A stretch of 64,000 nt of DNA from Cognatitamlana onchidii (GCF_004804355.1 NZ_SRWZ01000001.1:372001-436000); one strand, 5' to 3'. Positions 46,732-57,746 are shown, counted from the stretch's first letter. Program-made: numbers and translations. Notes: generated by a model not told the origin, from the sequence alone.

Positions 46732-46858
46732 AATCTGTAATGCTTGCTCTCAATAAAATTAATGCTAAATAACACTTATTTTACTATTTGTAGCTTACGA
46801 TAATACATTCTATTTAAAAAATTGAACGCTTCAAACAAACAAAATTTTCACGCTCAAC

Positions 46859-48637
46859 TTACATTCGTTCGGGAACTTGGATGCCAAGCAAGTTAAATGC
46901 ACTCTTAATGGTATTGGCTACAATTTTCGATAACTTTACGCGAAACGCTTTTTCAATACCTGTATCTGCCCCCAAGATAGATACATTCTGGTAAAATGAA
47001 TTAAACTCCTTTACCAAATCATAGGTGTAATTGGCAATTAATGCAGGGCTATGATTTTCTGCAGCATTTTGCACTACTTCTGGAAAAAGTTGCAATTGCT
47101 TTAATAGTGCTTTCTCTTTTTGATGTAACTCCAACTCACTAAAACCATCAAATTCACTAATATCCGCTTTTCTTAAAATAGATTGAATCCTGGCGTAGGT
47201 ATATTGAATAAACGGCCCTGTATTTCCTTGGAAATCAATAGACTCTTTAGGATCAAAAAGAATACGCTTTTTAGGATCCACTTTTAAGATATAATACTTT
47301 AAAGCCCCTAAGCCAATAGTTTTATAGAGTTCCTTTTTTTCAGCTTCAGAATAGCCATCAAGCTTTCCTAACTCCTCAGAGATTTCTTCAGCGGTACTTG
47401 CCATATCTTCTATTAAATCATCGGCATCAACAACAGTTCCCTCGCGACTCTTCATTTTACCACTTGGCAAATCTACCATACCATAGCTTAAATGATACAA
47501 ATTTTTAGCCCATTCGAAACCTAGCTTTTTCAGAATCAAAAACAGCACCTGAAAATGATAATCCTGCTCATTCCCAACAGTATATACCATCCCACCTACA
47601 TCTGGATAATCTTTTATTCGTTGGATAGCAGTTCCTATATCTTGAGTCATATAAACTGCGGTTCCATCAGCCCTTTGAACAATCTTTTTATCTAGACCTT
47701 CTTCGGTTAAATCGCACCAAACAGATCCATCATCTTCTTTGTGAAAAACTCCTGTTTTTAAACCCTCTGCAACAAACGCCTTACCCAACAAGTAGGTTTT
47801 ACTTTCATAATACAAAGCATCAAAATCAACTCCTAAATTAGCGTATGTTTCATTAAAACCCTGGTACACCCAATTGTTCATTTTCGTCCAAAGCTCGACA
47901 ACTCCTTTATCTCCAGACTCCCATTTACGAAGCATATCCTGAGCTTCAAGTAATAAAGGCGCATTCTTCTTTGCCTCTTCTTCGCTGCTTCCTTCAGAAA
48001 CAAGGACTTCAATCTGTTTTTTGTATTCTTGATCAAATTTAACATAATAGTTCCCTACCAGTTTATCTCCTTTTAAACCAGTACTTTCGGGAGTTTCTTC
48101 ATTCCCAAACTTTTCCCAAGCCAACATACTTTTACATATATGTATACCCCTATCATTAATAATTTGGGTTTTATACACCTTTTTACCTGAAGCTTTCAAT
48201 ATTTCAGAAACGCTATATCCTAAAAGGTTATTCCTAATATGTCCTAGGTGCAATGGTTTATTTGTATTTGGAGAAGAATATTCAACCATTATAGCTTTAT
48301 TATTTGGGTCTGGCTCTAATATCCCATAAGTAGCACTGTCCTTAATAGCATTAAAAAATTCCAAATAATATACATCACTTATTTCAACGTTTAAAAATCC
48401 TTTAACGACATTAAAGGCTTTTACCTCATCTACGTTTTGCACCAAATAGTCTCCAATAGTTTCTCCAATTTGAACAGGGTTTCCTTTTATAAAACGTAGC
48501 ATTGGGAAAATGACAATAGTAATATCACCATTAAACTCTTTCCTTGTTGCCTGAAATTCTATGGTCTCAATATTAACATTAAATCCTATTTTTACGGCGT
48601 GTTTTAAGTGGTTAGATAGAGTATCCTGGAGGGTCAT
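46859..48637 (-). CDS. argS: Arginyl-tRNA synthetase
   Basis: 592 residues. Class I synthetase charging tRNA-Arg. N-terminal Add-1 domain, then the HIGH motif as 'HLGH' (residues 130-133, in 'NTNKPLHLGHIRNN'), a KMSKS-loop equivalent 'GKMKSREGTVV' and a C-terminal DALR anticodon domain ending 'LLGIQVPERM'. Monocistronic, with a -7 element TATCTTTG just upstream. It converges on the propeller lipoprotein; the 127 bp between them shows no strong hairpin. Confidence 0.97.
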   Translation of the reverse strand: MTLQDTLSNHLKHAVKIGFNVNIETIEFQATRKEFNGDITIVIFPMLRFIKGNPVQIGETIGDYLVQNVDEVKAFNVVKGFLNVEISDVYYLEFFNAIKDSATYGILEPDPNNKAIMVEYSSPNTNKPLHLGHIRNNLLGYSVSEILKASGKKVYKTQIINDRGIHICKSMLAWEKFGNEETPESTGLKGDKLVGNYYVKFDQEYKKQIEVLVSEGSSEEEAKKNAPLLLEAQDMLRKWESGDKGVVELWTKMNNWVYQGFNETYANLGVDFDALYYESKTYLLGKAFVAEGLKTGVFHKEDDGSVWCDLTEEGLDKKIVQRADGTAVYMTQDIGTAIQRIKDYPDVGGMVYTVGNEQDYHFQVLFLILKKLGFEWAKNLYHLSYGMVDLPSGKMKSREGTVVDADDLIEDMASTAEEISEELGKLDGYSEAEKKELYKTIGLGALKYYILKVDPKKRILFDPKESIDFQGNTGPFIQYTYARIQSILRKADISEFDGFSELELHQKEKALLKQLQLFPEVVQNAAENHSPALIANYTYDLVKEFNSFYQNVSILGADTGIEKAFRVKLSKIVANTIKSAFNLLGIQVPERM

Positions 48638-48659
48638 TTTCTAAAAGATTTTAAGGCAG

Positions 48660-48667
48660 CAAAGATA
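48660..48667 (-). promoter_or_regulatory. -7 promoter element for argS
   Basis: TATCTTTG on the minus strand, an exact TAnnTTTG match, 22 nt before the argS start. The -33 region has no TTG at normal spacing. Confidence 0.5.
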
Positions 48668-48772
48668 ATAAGATTTTTAAGTTTTAATAACTTTCCGCAA
48701 AAACTTAAAGTTCTAAAACATTGTATATCTATAGGTTAAAAAACTATACAAAAAACAAATTAAAACCACGTG

Positions 48773-48864
48773 TATTTCGTCGAAAAACATGCTTTTTTTC
48801 TATGATTTTTACCGTTCGTCTATTCGTCGGTTTTTTTGAAATTATACCTAATTCCTTTCGTCTA
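48773..48864 (+). promoter_or_regulatory. Cluster of four TTCGTC motifs upstream of the histidine kinase gene
   Basis: TTCGTC starts at 48776, 48815, 48823 and 48857. The second is embedded in CCGTTCGTC (48812-48820), identical to the consensus bound by the LytTR-type regulator AlgR of Pseudomonas as I remember it. The pair at 48812-48830 forms CCG-TTCGTC-TA-TTCGTC-GG. Such density of a CG-containing hexamer is striking in AT-rich DNA. The rest of the 415-bp gap (48638-49052) holds only the argS promoter and AT-rich spacer. Confidence 0.5.
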
Positions 48865-49052
48865 ATTTATTGGTATTAAAACCCAAAAATTAGATTTTAA
48901 AAGCCCTTTTTTCAACTTTTGTGATGTATTGCTATTACTTCCATTTTTGGAAAAATTAAACCAACTAACAGTTACAGCTAATTAAAGCTGTCTTATTTTC
49001 CCTCAACTTAAGACTCCCAAAGGCTTTGTTACTGCTGTAATGTAGAAGTTAT

Positions 49053-51131
49053 ATGAGGAAAATAATTACTTTGGTAATGCTGTTGTGTATGTCTTTTGGT
49101 TTTACCCAAACCAACGAGATAGATAGTCTTGCATTAGAATTAGCTTTCCAAAATCAGGATTCCATAAAAGTTGACACCTCCTTAAAGCTTATTGAGTCAC
49201 TATATCATATTCATGAGTTTGAAAGAGCGATGAAGTATATTATTGAAATTGAAAAACTTTCAAACACTTTAGGATATAAAAAGGGCATTGCCAAAATAGC
49301 TTACTTCAAATCTTTAATATACGCACAAAAAGGGGATTATATTAATGCAATTAATGGCTACGAGAAATCAAAAAATCTTTTTAATTCATTAAATGACACC
49401 TTACATGTTGCCAAGGTTAATAATAGTATTGGGCTAATTGAGTTAAATCGCGGTAATTTTGAAGCAGGGCTTAGATATTCTTTACGGGCCTTAGATGTTC
49501 TTAAAAACACACATCATAAAGATGAGCTCAATCTTGCATATTCTAACTTAGCGCATGCTTGTTATAATATTAAAGCTTATGATCAGGCTATAGATTTCTA
49601 TGAAAAAGCATTGCTAGTTCAAGAAGCCTTAAATGACTCGAAAGGCATATATGAGTCTAGCAGCAAGTTAGCAGAGCTATATTCAAATAAAAAAGAGCAT
49701 AGAAAAGCTATCGACTTTTACCAAAAAGTATTGGCAAGTACTGAATCGTCTGAAAATGACTCTATCAGAGGTTATACTTACACCAAATTAGGGAGTGAGT
49801 ATCTACAATTTAACGACTATAATAAAGCTACTAAATACCTGATAGACGGCTATAATCTTAATACGAGAATAAAAAACAAGTCTGGTTTATTAATAGCATT
49901 GAATGGGTTGGGGGACTTGAATATGCAACAAGGACGGTATAGAATAGCTGAAAAGCAACTTCTCAATGCTGGAGAGTTAGCTAAAACTCTAAATAACAAA
50001 AAAGAGTTGTTAAGACATTATAAATTGATGAAATCTCTAGATTCCATACGTAAACGTTTTGACAGAGCTTTTGTATGGCAACGCGAATATTATGAATTAA
50101 ATAACAGTCTTAAGAAAAAAGAAAATCCAGTTATTACATCCAAACTAATTACCCCATTTGATCTAAAGCCCACTCCTAATAAGACTGGACTTGGTCAAAT
50201 TCAAAAAATTAAAAAAGAAGCTGATAACAAAAAAGACCTAATTGAAACAAATAAACAGTTTGACAAATTTAAAATTATTTTCTATGGTTTATTGGCTGCC
50301 TTAGCAATTGTGTCTACTTTTCTCGTGCTTATATATTTAAAACGAAACAACAATATTAAATATATGCAAGAACTTGAGGAGAAGAATATTAAAATCGAGC
50401 TTCAGAATGAAGCTTTCCTCGAACAGACCAAGCATTTAGAGAATGTTAACAATGTAAAAGACAAATTGTTTTCTATTGTCTCTCATGACTTAAAAGATTC
50501 TCTTTCCTCCATAAATGGATTTATAGATTTGTTAAAAGACGGTTCATTATCAAGAGAAGAATTTGATAATCTTATTCCTGAGCTAAGTGAAAACGCCAAC
50601 AACGCATCACTATTATTGTTTAACCTGTTAAACTGGTCTAAATCTCAGATGCAATCTCTTGAACCAAAACCAAGTTTATTTGATATTCAGGAAGTTTTTG
50701 AAAGTAAACTAAAACTTGTAGAGCAACGCATGGAAAACAAAGGGATAACCTTAGTTGACCATTCTCTGAGAGATTTTGCCTATGCGGACAGAAGTATGTT
50801 TGAAATTGTTATTCAAAACCTATTAGCCAATGCTTTAAAGTTTTGCAAAGCAGGAGATACTATTACGGTTTCAAATCATATTAGCAATGGAAGTTGTATT
50901 GTTAGTGTTGCAGATACAGGTATCGGTATTTCCAAACAAAATTTAGATAAGTTATTTAAAAGTAGTTCTTTTTCTACCGTTGGAACGAATAACGAAAAAG
51001 GCACAGGTTTAGGTCTTTCCATATGTAAGGAATTGGTCGAGTTAAACAATGGAAAAATCTGGGTTGAAAGCACACAAGGTGTTGGTAGTACCTTCTACGT
51101 ACAGTTACCAAAATCAAGACCTTCAGAATAA
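49053..51131 (+). CDS. Tetratricopeptide-repeat sensor histidine kinase
   Basis: 692 residues. Signal peptide (1-18). About seven TPR units in the periplasm ('AKVNNSIGLIELNRGNFEAG', 'AYSNLAHACYNIKAYDQA', 'ALNGLGDLNMQQGRYRIA'), one membrane helix near residues 410-430 ('IIFYGLLAALAIVSTFLVLIY'), a short coiled coil, HisKA with the H-box 'SIVSHDLKDSLSS', and a HATPase with N-box 'QNLLANALKFC', 'ADTGIGI' and 'GTGLGLSI'. No receiver domain and no response regulator adjacent, so an orphan kinase. The periplasmic TPRs probably sense a protein partner. The stop is 17 bp from the stop of the convergent ctlX gene. Confidence 0.94.
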   Translation: MRKIITLVMLLCMSFGFTQTNEIDSLALELAFQNQDSIKVDTSLKLIESLYHIHEFERAMKYIIEIEKLSNTLGYKKGIAKIAYFKSLIYAQKGDYINAINGYEKSKNLFNSLNDTLHVAKVNNSIGLIELNRGNFEAGLRYSLRALDVLKNTHHKDELNLAYSNLAHACYNIKAYDQAIDFYEKALLVQEALNDSKGIYESSSKLAELYSNKKEHRKAIDFYQKVLASTESSENDSIRGYTYTKLGSEYLQFNDYNKATKYLIDGYNLNTRIKNKSGLLIALNGLGDLNMQQGRYRIAEKQLLNAGELAKTLNNKKELLRHYKLMKSLDSIRKRFDRAFVWQREYYELNNSLKKKENPVITSKLITPFDLKPTPNKTGLGQIQKIKKEADNKKDLIETNKQFDKFKIIFYGLLAALAIVSTFLVLIYLKRNNNIKYMQELEEKNIKIELQNEAFLEQTKHLENVNNVKDKLFSIVSHDLKDSLSSINGFIDLLKDGSLSREEFDNLIPELSENANNASLLLFNLLNWSKSQMQSLEPKPSLFDIQEVFESKLKLVEQRMENKGITLVDHSLRDFAYADRSMFEIVIQNLLANALKFCKAGDTITVSNHISNGSCIVSVADTGIGISKQNLDKLFKSSSFSTVGTNNEKGTGLGLSICKELVELNNGKIWVESTQGVGSTFYVQLPKSRPSE

Positions 51132-51148
51132 TCTAAAAGTTGTTATAG

Positions 51149-52090
51149 TTAATCAACTTTTTTAGGCAAGAAAACTTCTGCCATCATACACCTGGCACTT
51201 CCTCCACCACAAACCTCGATAGTATTTAAAGAGCTTGACAATATTTTTGTGTGCTTCTTTAAAGTATTAATTTGCGATTGTGATAACGAATTATATGCAG
51301 CCTGACTCATTATTAAATAAAGCTCACCATTACCTCCTTTTACCTGCAACATATTACCAGCAAAATTATTGACTTGATTTTCTGTGATATCAATAATTTC
51401 CTTGCCATCTTCCTTTAAGTGCTTAATAACATTTTTTCTTTCTTTCTTATTATCAATACTAGCCAAACAAATAACGGCAAACGTTTCGCCTACACACATC
51501 ATAACATTGGTATGATAAATGGGTTTACGCTTATTATTTACCGTTTGATTTGAAATAAAAACCACTGGCGTAAATTCAAAATCTTCACAAAATTCAATGA
51601 ACAAATCTTCATCTGCCCTTGGAGACAGCGCACAATAAGCTTTCCTGTTAATTCTATCTAATATAAGACTCCCTGTTCCTTCTAAAAAAACACCTTCTGC
51701 CTCGGCACTTGTATAATCTACAATGTTATTAATAACAAAGCCATTTCCCTCAAGGGTTTCTAAAATATCTTCTCTACGCTCCAAACGTCTGTTCTCTGCA
51801 AACATGGGATATAAGCCAACATCTCCATTTTCGTGAAAGGACACCCAATTATTCGGGAAAATAGAATCGGGCGTATCGAACTCTTTACTATCATCAACCA
51901 CTATAACATTTACTCCAATACTGCGCAGTTTAGCAACATAATCATCAAATTCTTGCTGTGCTTTCAAATTAACGGTCTCTGGCATAGTATTATCTAATTG
52001 TTTTTGATAATAATTATTAACAGCCGTTTGTTCATTCATCCTGAAATTTATAGGACGTATCATCAAAATACTATTGGTAGTTTGTTGCAT
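51149..52090 (-). CDS. ctlX: Arginine-deiminase-related hydrolase, CtlX type
   Basis: 313 residues. Guanidino-group-modifying (pentein) fold. 'ILMIRPINFRMNEQTAVNNY' is the typical CtlX start; 'FPNNWVSFHENG' and 'LEGTGSLILDR' form the substrate pocket; 'YHTNVMMCVG' has the catalytic His; 'EVCGGGSARCMMAEVF' has the nucleophilic Cys. CtlX is annotated as a citrulline-utilising hydrolase; the exact substrate here is not certain. It lies 12 bp downstream of a second pentein hydrolase, and the two are probably co-transcribed. Confidence 0.88.
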   Translation of the reverse strand: MQQTTNSILMIRPINFRMNEQTAVNNYYQKQLDNTMPETVNLKAQQEFDDYVAKLRSIGVNVIVVDDSKEFDTPDSIFPNNWVSFHENGDVGLYPMFAENRRLERREDILETLEGNGFVINNIVDYTSAEAEGVFLEGTGSLILDRINRKAYCALSPRADEDLFIEFCEDFEFTPVVFISNQTVNNKRKPIYHTNVMMCVGETFAVICLASIDNKKERKNVIKHLKEDGKEIIDITENQVNNFAGNMLQVKGGNGELYLIMSQAAYNSLSQSQINTLKKHTKILSSSLNTIEVCGGGSARCMMAEVFLPKKVD

Positions 52091-52102
52091 TTTTGTAAAA
52101 AA

Positions 52103-53017
52103 TTAATCTCTTATTAAAGGCAAGGTTGAACATCGTAGTAATCCTTCCTGTTTAGCTATTTCTGAATAAGTTACTTCCTCAACAGTAAACCCTTGCGCTC
52201 TCAACCATTTATTTAATCTAATAAAATTTCTTTCAGAAATAACGACATCTTCAGAAATGGAAAAAATGTTACTATTCATGTCGTACATTTCATCCTTAGT
52301 AATTTCAAAAATGTTTTCCTTACCAAAGAAATTAACTAGCCATTCATACTCACTTTCAATTAGAAAACCATTTTTATGAATAATTGCCTTTCCTCTCCCT
52401 ATAGGTTGAAAACAACAATCTAAATGTAACGCATTATTTTTAGGATCTGTATTTGATTTTCTAAGCTCGAATGATTTTACCGTTTTATTTGGAAACAACT
52501 TCTGAATAGCAATTACGGCATTTATATTTGTCCTTGCCGTAATTAAACTGGCATAATCCTCTCCTGTATAGGTCCCAATAAAAACATAGTCGTTCCAAGG
52601 CATTACATCGCCTCCTTCTACATGGCAGTCTTCCGGTAAAATAATGCGCTTATCTTCAGCTACCTGATTCCATATATAGTCTATAGCATGGACTTCTTCT
52701 TCGCGGTGCGGCAAAATATTGGCTTCAATCATGATATCATCAATAACAAAAGCGATATCTCTTGAAAATATTTGGTTACAATTTTTTATAACCTCAGGTC
52801 TGTAAACCTTAACGTCATACCTCTCAAAAACTTTAGCAACCGCTTCCATTTCGGCAACCATATCTTTCTCTTTGGGGTAAGTGCCCGCTAAAATATGTTC
52901 TATACTCTTAGGGTCATAGCATTCTTCAACTTTAGGAGTCGGACCATTACTTATAGCAGTGCCTAAAACAACTGCTCTTAATCTAGAAGTTTCGTTCTTA
53001 ACATGTACCTTCAACAT
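52103..53017 (-). CDS. Dimethylarginine dimethylaminohydrolase family protein
   Basis: 304 residues. Pentein fold: 'RLRAVVLGTA' start, 'IFSRDIAFVID' substrate Asp segment, 'CHVEGGDVMPWND', the His motif 'NNALHLDCCF', and the C-terminal nucleophile in 'GLLRCSTLPL'. Members remove dimethylamine or ammonia from arginine derivatives or act as amidinotransferases. Citrulline made here could feed the adjacent CtlX. No other arginine catabolic gene is next to it, though argS is 3.5 kb away. Confidence 0.88.
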   Translation of the reverse strand: MLKVHVKNETSRLRAVVLGTAISNGPTPKVEECYDPKSIEHILAGTYPKEKDMVAEMEAVAKVFERYDVKVYRPEVIKNCNQIFSRDIAFVIDDIMIEANILPHREEEVHAIDYIWNQVAEDKRIILPEDCHVEGGDVMPWNDYVFIGTYTGEDYASLITARTNINAVIAIQKLFPNKTVKSFELRKSNTDPKNNALHLDCCFQPIGRGKAIIHKNGFLIESEYEWLVNFFGKENIFEITKDEMYDMNSNIFSISEDVVISERNFIRLNKWLRAQGFTVEEVTYSEIAKQEGLLRCSTLPLIRD

Positions 53018-53111
53018 ATATAAATGATAAAAATTACAATCAATAAAGGTGCTAAACTACGTATAAAAAGAGTTAAGCATTGTATTATTCTTAAAAAAAC
53101 GAAAATAAAAC

Positions 53112-53143
53112 AAAAAAGCTTCATGAAAAACACATGAAGCTTA
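53112..53143 (-). terminator. Intrinsic terminator after the citrate synthase gene
   Basis: AAGCTTCATG / CATGAAGCTT stem with a 7-nt loop, followed by T-run on the minus strand. Confidence 0.85.
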
Positions 53144-53167
53144 ATAATTATTTAAAATAAGATGGTA

Positions 53168-54454
53168 TTATCTTTCTTCGACTGGTACAAACTTTCGCTC
53201 TGTAGCGCCAATATATATTTGTCTAGGTCTGCCTATTGGCTCCTTACGTAAACGCATTTCTCTCCATTGTGCAATCCATCCTGGCAAACGACCTATAGCA
53301 AACATAACCGTAAACATCTCGGTTGGTATTCCCATAGCTCTGTAAATAATACCCGAATAAAAATCTACATTTGGATATAATTTTCTATCTACGAAATAAG
53401 AATCCTCCAAAGCTTCTTTTTCTAAACCTTTGGCTATTTCCAAAATAGGATCATCTATTCCTAAGTCGTGCAACACCTGATCGGCAGCTTTTTTAATAAT
53501 TTTTGCGCGTGGATCGAAGTTTTTATAAACACGGTGACCAAAGCCCATTAATCTAAATGGGTCATTTTTATCTTTTGCCTTAGCCATATACTTTTTAGTA
53601 TCTCCTCCATCTGCTTGAATGGCTTCAAGCATTTCTAGTACGGCTTGGTTTGCCCCTCCGTGAAGGGGTCCCCATAAAGCTGAAATTCCTGCAGAAAGGG
53701 ATGCAAATAAACCAGCATGAGATGAACCTACAATTCTAACAGTAGAAGTAGAACAGTTTTGCTCATGATCTGCATGTAAAATTAATAATTTGTCTAAAGC
53801 ATCTACTAACACTGGGTTTTGAACATAACAGCTGTTTGGTCTTGAAAACATCATTTTTAAAATATTTTCAACATAACCAAGAGAATTATCCCCATAATCT
53901 AAGGGTTGCCCTTGCTTCTTGCGCATAGTCCAAGCTACTAGCACAGGCATTTTTCCTAGTATTCTTACTACAGACTTATACATATCTTCCTCAGAATCTA
54001 CATTTACTGAAGATGGATTAAAGGCTGTTAGTGCACTGGTTAACGACGAAATAACTCCCATAGGGTGCGCAGCCTTTGGAAAGGCATCTAAAATCTTTTT
54101 GATATCCTCATCTACCGCAGATTCTGCTTTGATATCATCATGAAACTTATCATTCTGTTCTTTGGTAGGTAACTCACCAAAAATTAACAAATACGCCACT
54201 TCTAAAAAATCAACTTTTTCAGCTAATTCTGCAATATCATAACCTCTATATCTTAAAATACCTTTTTCACCATCTAAGAAGGTTATTGCACTCTCACAAG
54301 AACCTGTGTTTTTGTAACCAGAATCTAAAGTGATTACGCCTCCAGTACTTGCTCTAAGTTTAGAAATGTCAATTGCAATTTCATTCTCTGTTCCTTCAAT
54401 TAATGGAAACTCATATTTTTTATCATCAATCTCGATAGTAGCTGTATTTGCCAT
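53168..54454 (-). CDS. gltA: Citrate synthase
   Basis: 428 residues from the ATG at 54454 ('MANTATIEIDDKKYEFPLIEG'); the frame is open for 31 codons upstream but that extension is Lys/Phe/Asn-rich and does not look like protein. Type II hexameric citrate synthase: 'CESAITFLDGEKGILRYRGY', the His in 'GSSHAGLFASLSAGISALWG' (cited as region), 'GPLHGGANQAVLEML', and the catalytic 'MGFGHRVYKNFDPRA'. It condenses acetyl-CoA and oxaloacetate, taking the product of Mdh. Monocistronic with its own terminator. Confidence 0.97.
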   Translation of the reverse strand: MANTATIEIDDKKYEFPLIEGTENEIAIDISKLRASTGGVITLDSGYKNTGSCESAITFLDGEKGILRYRGYDIAELAEKVDFLEVAYLLIFGELPTKEQNDKFHDDIKAESAVDEDIKKILDAFPKAAHPMGVISSLTSALTAFNPSSVNVDSEEDMYKSVVRILGKMPVLVAWTMRKKQGQPLDYGDNSLGYVENILKMMFSRPNSCYVQNPVLVDALDKLLILHADHEQNCSTSTVRIVGSSHAGLFASLSAGISALWGPLHGGANQAVLEMLEAIQADGGDTKKYMAKAKDKNDPFRLMGFGHRVYKNFDPRAKIIKKAADQVLHDLGIDDPILEIAKGLEKEALEDSYFVDRKLYPNVDFYSGIIYRAMGIPTEMFTVMFAIGRLPGWIAQWREMRLRKEPIGRPRQIYIGATERKFVPVEER

Positions 54455-54576
54455 ATGCTTATTTAGTGAATTTATGTTTTTTTTGCGGAACGCTAAATTA
54501 CGAAATATCACCTTATTTTTAAAGATTATTCCGAATGATTTAATCAATTAACAAATTGTTATAATTGATAGCAAAT

Positions 54577-54612
54577 AAAAAAGCGATTATTAAAAAATAA
54601 TCGCTTTTTCTA
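54577..54612 (-). terminator. Intrinsic terminator after eno
   Basis: AAAAAGCGATTATT / AATAATCGCTTTTT stem with a 5-nt loop and T-run on the minus strand. Confidence 0.85.
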
Positions 54613-54631
54613 TTAAAATCTAATTGACTCT

Positions 54632-55930
<1,299 letters not shown>

Positions 55931-55956
55931 TTATTTTTAAATCTTATAAATTACTT

Positions 55957-55964
55957 CAAATTTA
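55957..55964 (-). promoter_or_regulatory. -7 promoter element for eno
   Basis: TAAATTTG on the minus strand, an exact TAnnTTTG match, 32 nt before the eno start. No TTG at the -33 spacing. Confidence 0.45.
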
Positions 55965-56037
55965 CGGCTAAATCTTCTTTATTCTTAGATGTTTTAATAG
56001 AAATTAACAAAATAACATCTATAACGTTTTAGTGAAA

Positions 56038-56072
56038 GAAAACCCCAATTATAGCCGATTATAATTGAGGTT
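56038..56072 (-). terminator. Intrinsic terminator after carA
   Basis: AACCTCAATTATAATC / ATAATTGGGGTT imperfect stem with a TTTTC tail on the minus strand. Confidence 0.7.
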
Positions 56073-56083
56073 AGCGTTATATT

Positions 56084-57187
56084 TTATTTTTTGATATTCT
56101 CAATAAATTGATCAAAAAGATATGACGAATCATGTGGTCCAGGACTTGCCTCTGGATGGTATTGTACAGAGAATACATTTTTATTTTTCATAGCTAATCC
56201 TGCTACGGTATTATCGTTTAAATGCACATGGGTTATTTCTAATTCAGGATTGGCTTCAGCCTCTTCTCTGTTAACAGCAAAACCGTGATTTTGAGACGTT
56301 ATTTCTCCCTTACCGGTAATCATATTTTTTACCGGATGATTAATACCCCTGTGTCCGTTATGCATTTTATATGTTGAAATACCATTAGCTCTGGCTATCA
56401 CTTGGTGTCCAAGACAAATACCGAACAATGGTAAATCTCTTTTAATTATTTCTTTAGCGACTTCTTGCGCCTCTACTAACGGTTCTGGGTCTCCAGGGCC
56501 ATTAGATAAAAAGTAGCCATCTGGTTTAAATGCCTCTAAATCTTCAAACTTAGAATTGTATGGAAATACTTTTATGTAAGCATCTCTACTAGCAATATTT
56601 CTTAAAATATTCTTTTTAATACCAATATCCAACGCTGCCACTTTATAGGTAGCCTTTTCATCACCAAAATAGTATGGTTCTTTTGTAGACACCTTAGAAG
56701 CCAATTCCAACCCTTCCATATTAGGCACTTCTGCTAGTTGTTTTTTTAAGCCTTCAATATTATCTACATCCGTAGAAATAACAGCATTCATGGCGCCGTT
56801 ATCTCTAATATAACTTACTAAAGCTCTAGTATCAACATCGGAAATAGCTAAAAGATTATTCTTATCTAAAAAGTTTTCTAGCGAATCATCTGCAGCATCT
56901 CTAGAATACTCATAACTAAAATTCTTTACAATAAGACCAGCAATCTTAATAGAATCTGACTCTACCTCATTCTCATTAGTTCCATAATTCCCAATATGTG
57001 CATTGGTAGCCACCATAAGCTGTCCATAATATGATGGGTCTGTAAAAATCTCTTGGTAACCAGTCATTCCTGTATTAAAACAAACCTCTCCAAAAGAAGT
57101 TCCTTGTTTGTTACCAACTGCCTTACCCCAGAAAATAGTACCATCTGCAAGAAGAACGATGGCTTTTTGTCTTTTTTGATATTTCAT
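56084..57187 (-). CDS. carA: Carbamoyl-phosphate synthase small subunit
   Basis: 367 residues. Glutaminase subunit feeding ammonia to CarB for pyrimidine and arginine synthesis. 'FWGKAVGNKQGTSFGEVCFNTGMTGYQE' (region) and 'DPSYYGQL' form the N-terminal domain; the class I amidotransferase domain has the nucleophile in 'LFGICLGHQVIA' and the His/Glu pair in 'QYHPEASPGP'. carB is not in the window. It lies between rplQ and eno, each separated by a terminator. Confidence 0.97.
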   Translation of the reverse strand: MKYQKRQKAIVLLADGTIFWGKAVGNKQGTSFGEVCFNTGMTGYQEIFTDPSYYGQLMVATNAHIGNYGTNENEVESDSIKIAGLIVKNFSYEYSRDAADDSLENFLDKNNLLAISDVDTRALVSYIRDNGAMNAVISTDVDNIEGLKKQLAEVPNMEGLELASKVSTKEPYYFGDEKATYKVAALDIGIKKNILRNIASRDAYIKVFPYNSKFEDLEAFKPDGYFLSNGPGDPEPLVEAQEVAKEIIKRDLPLFGICLGHQVIARANGISTYKMHNGHRGINHPVKNMITGKGEITSQNHGFAVNREEAEANPELEITHVHLNDNTVAGLAMKNKNVFSVQYHPEASPGPHDSSYLFDQFIENIKK

Positions 57188-57214
57188 TCTAAAAAAAAGT
57201 TTTACAAAATTGCA

Positions 57215-57251
57215 TAAAAAAAAGGATAAACTAAAATAGTTTATCCTTTAT
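57215..57251 (-). terminator. Intrinsic terminator after rplQ
   Basis: AAAGGATAAACTA / TAGTTTATCCTTT stem, short loop, long T-run on the minus strand. It marks the end of the ribosomal protein cluster. Confidence 0.9.
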
Positions 57252-57272
57252 ATGTTAAATGCTTATTAACAT

Positions 57273-57746
57273 TTATTCCTCTTCGTTTGAAGCTTGAGTT
57301 TCAACAGGAGCAGCAGCCACAGATTTAGCACCACCTCTTCTACTTCTTCTTGTTGTTTTCTTCTTCGCTTTACCAGCATTGTAGATTTCGTTGTAATCAA
57401 CCAACTCTATCATTGCCATATCAGCATTATCACCTAAACGATTTCCTAATTTAATAATTCTAGTATAACCACCTGGTCTGTCACCTACTTTTACAGCCAC
57501 ATCTCTAAACAATTCAGTAACAGCATCTTTCTGTCTTAGATTAGCCATCACAATTCTTCTATTGTGCGTCGTATCAGTTTTTGATTTAGTAATCATTGGC
57601 TCAACAAATTGCTTCAATGCCTTTGCTTTTGCAACTGTTGTATTAATACGCTTATGCTCAATTAATGAACATGCCATATTAGCTAACATTGCTTTTCTGT
57701 GAGCTGTTTTTCTACCTAAATGGTTTACTTTTTTTCCGTGTCTCAT
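57273..57746 (-). CDS. rplQ: 50S ribosomal protein L17
   Basis: 157 residues. '[20 protein letters not shown]' is the invariant L17 start, and '[14 protein letters not shown]' and '[21 protein letters not shown]' follow. The C-terminal ~40 residues (basic '[12 protein letters not shown]', then Ala/Glu-rich) extend beyond the bacterial core, as is common in Bacteroidota. Last gene of the cluster, 59 bp after rpoA. Confidence 0.98.
   Translation of the reverse strand: MRHGKKVNHLGRKTAHRKAMLANMACSLIEHKRINTTVAKAKALKQFVEPMITKSKTDTTHNRRIVMANLRQKDAVTELFRDVAVKVGDRPGGYTRIIKLGNRLGDNADMAMIELVDYNEIYNAGKAKKKTTRRSRRGGAKSVAAAPVETQASNEEE

Noticed and set aside
54455-54547. N-terminal extension of citrate synthase
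   Set aside because: The upstream codons are Lys/Phe/Asn-rich and unlike citrate synthase; the internal ATG at 54454 gives the standard N-terminus.
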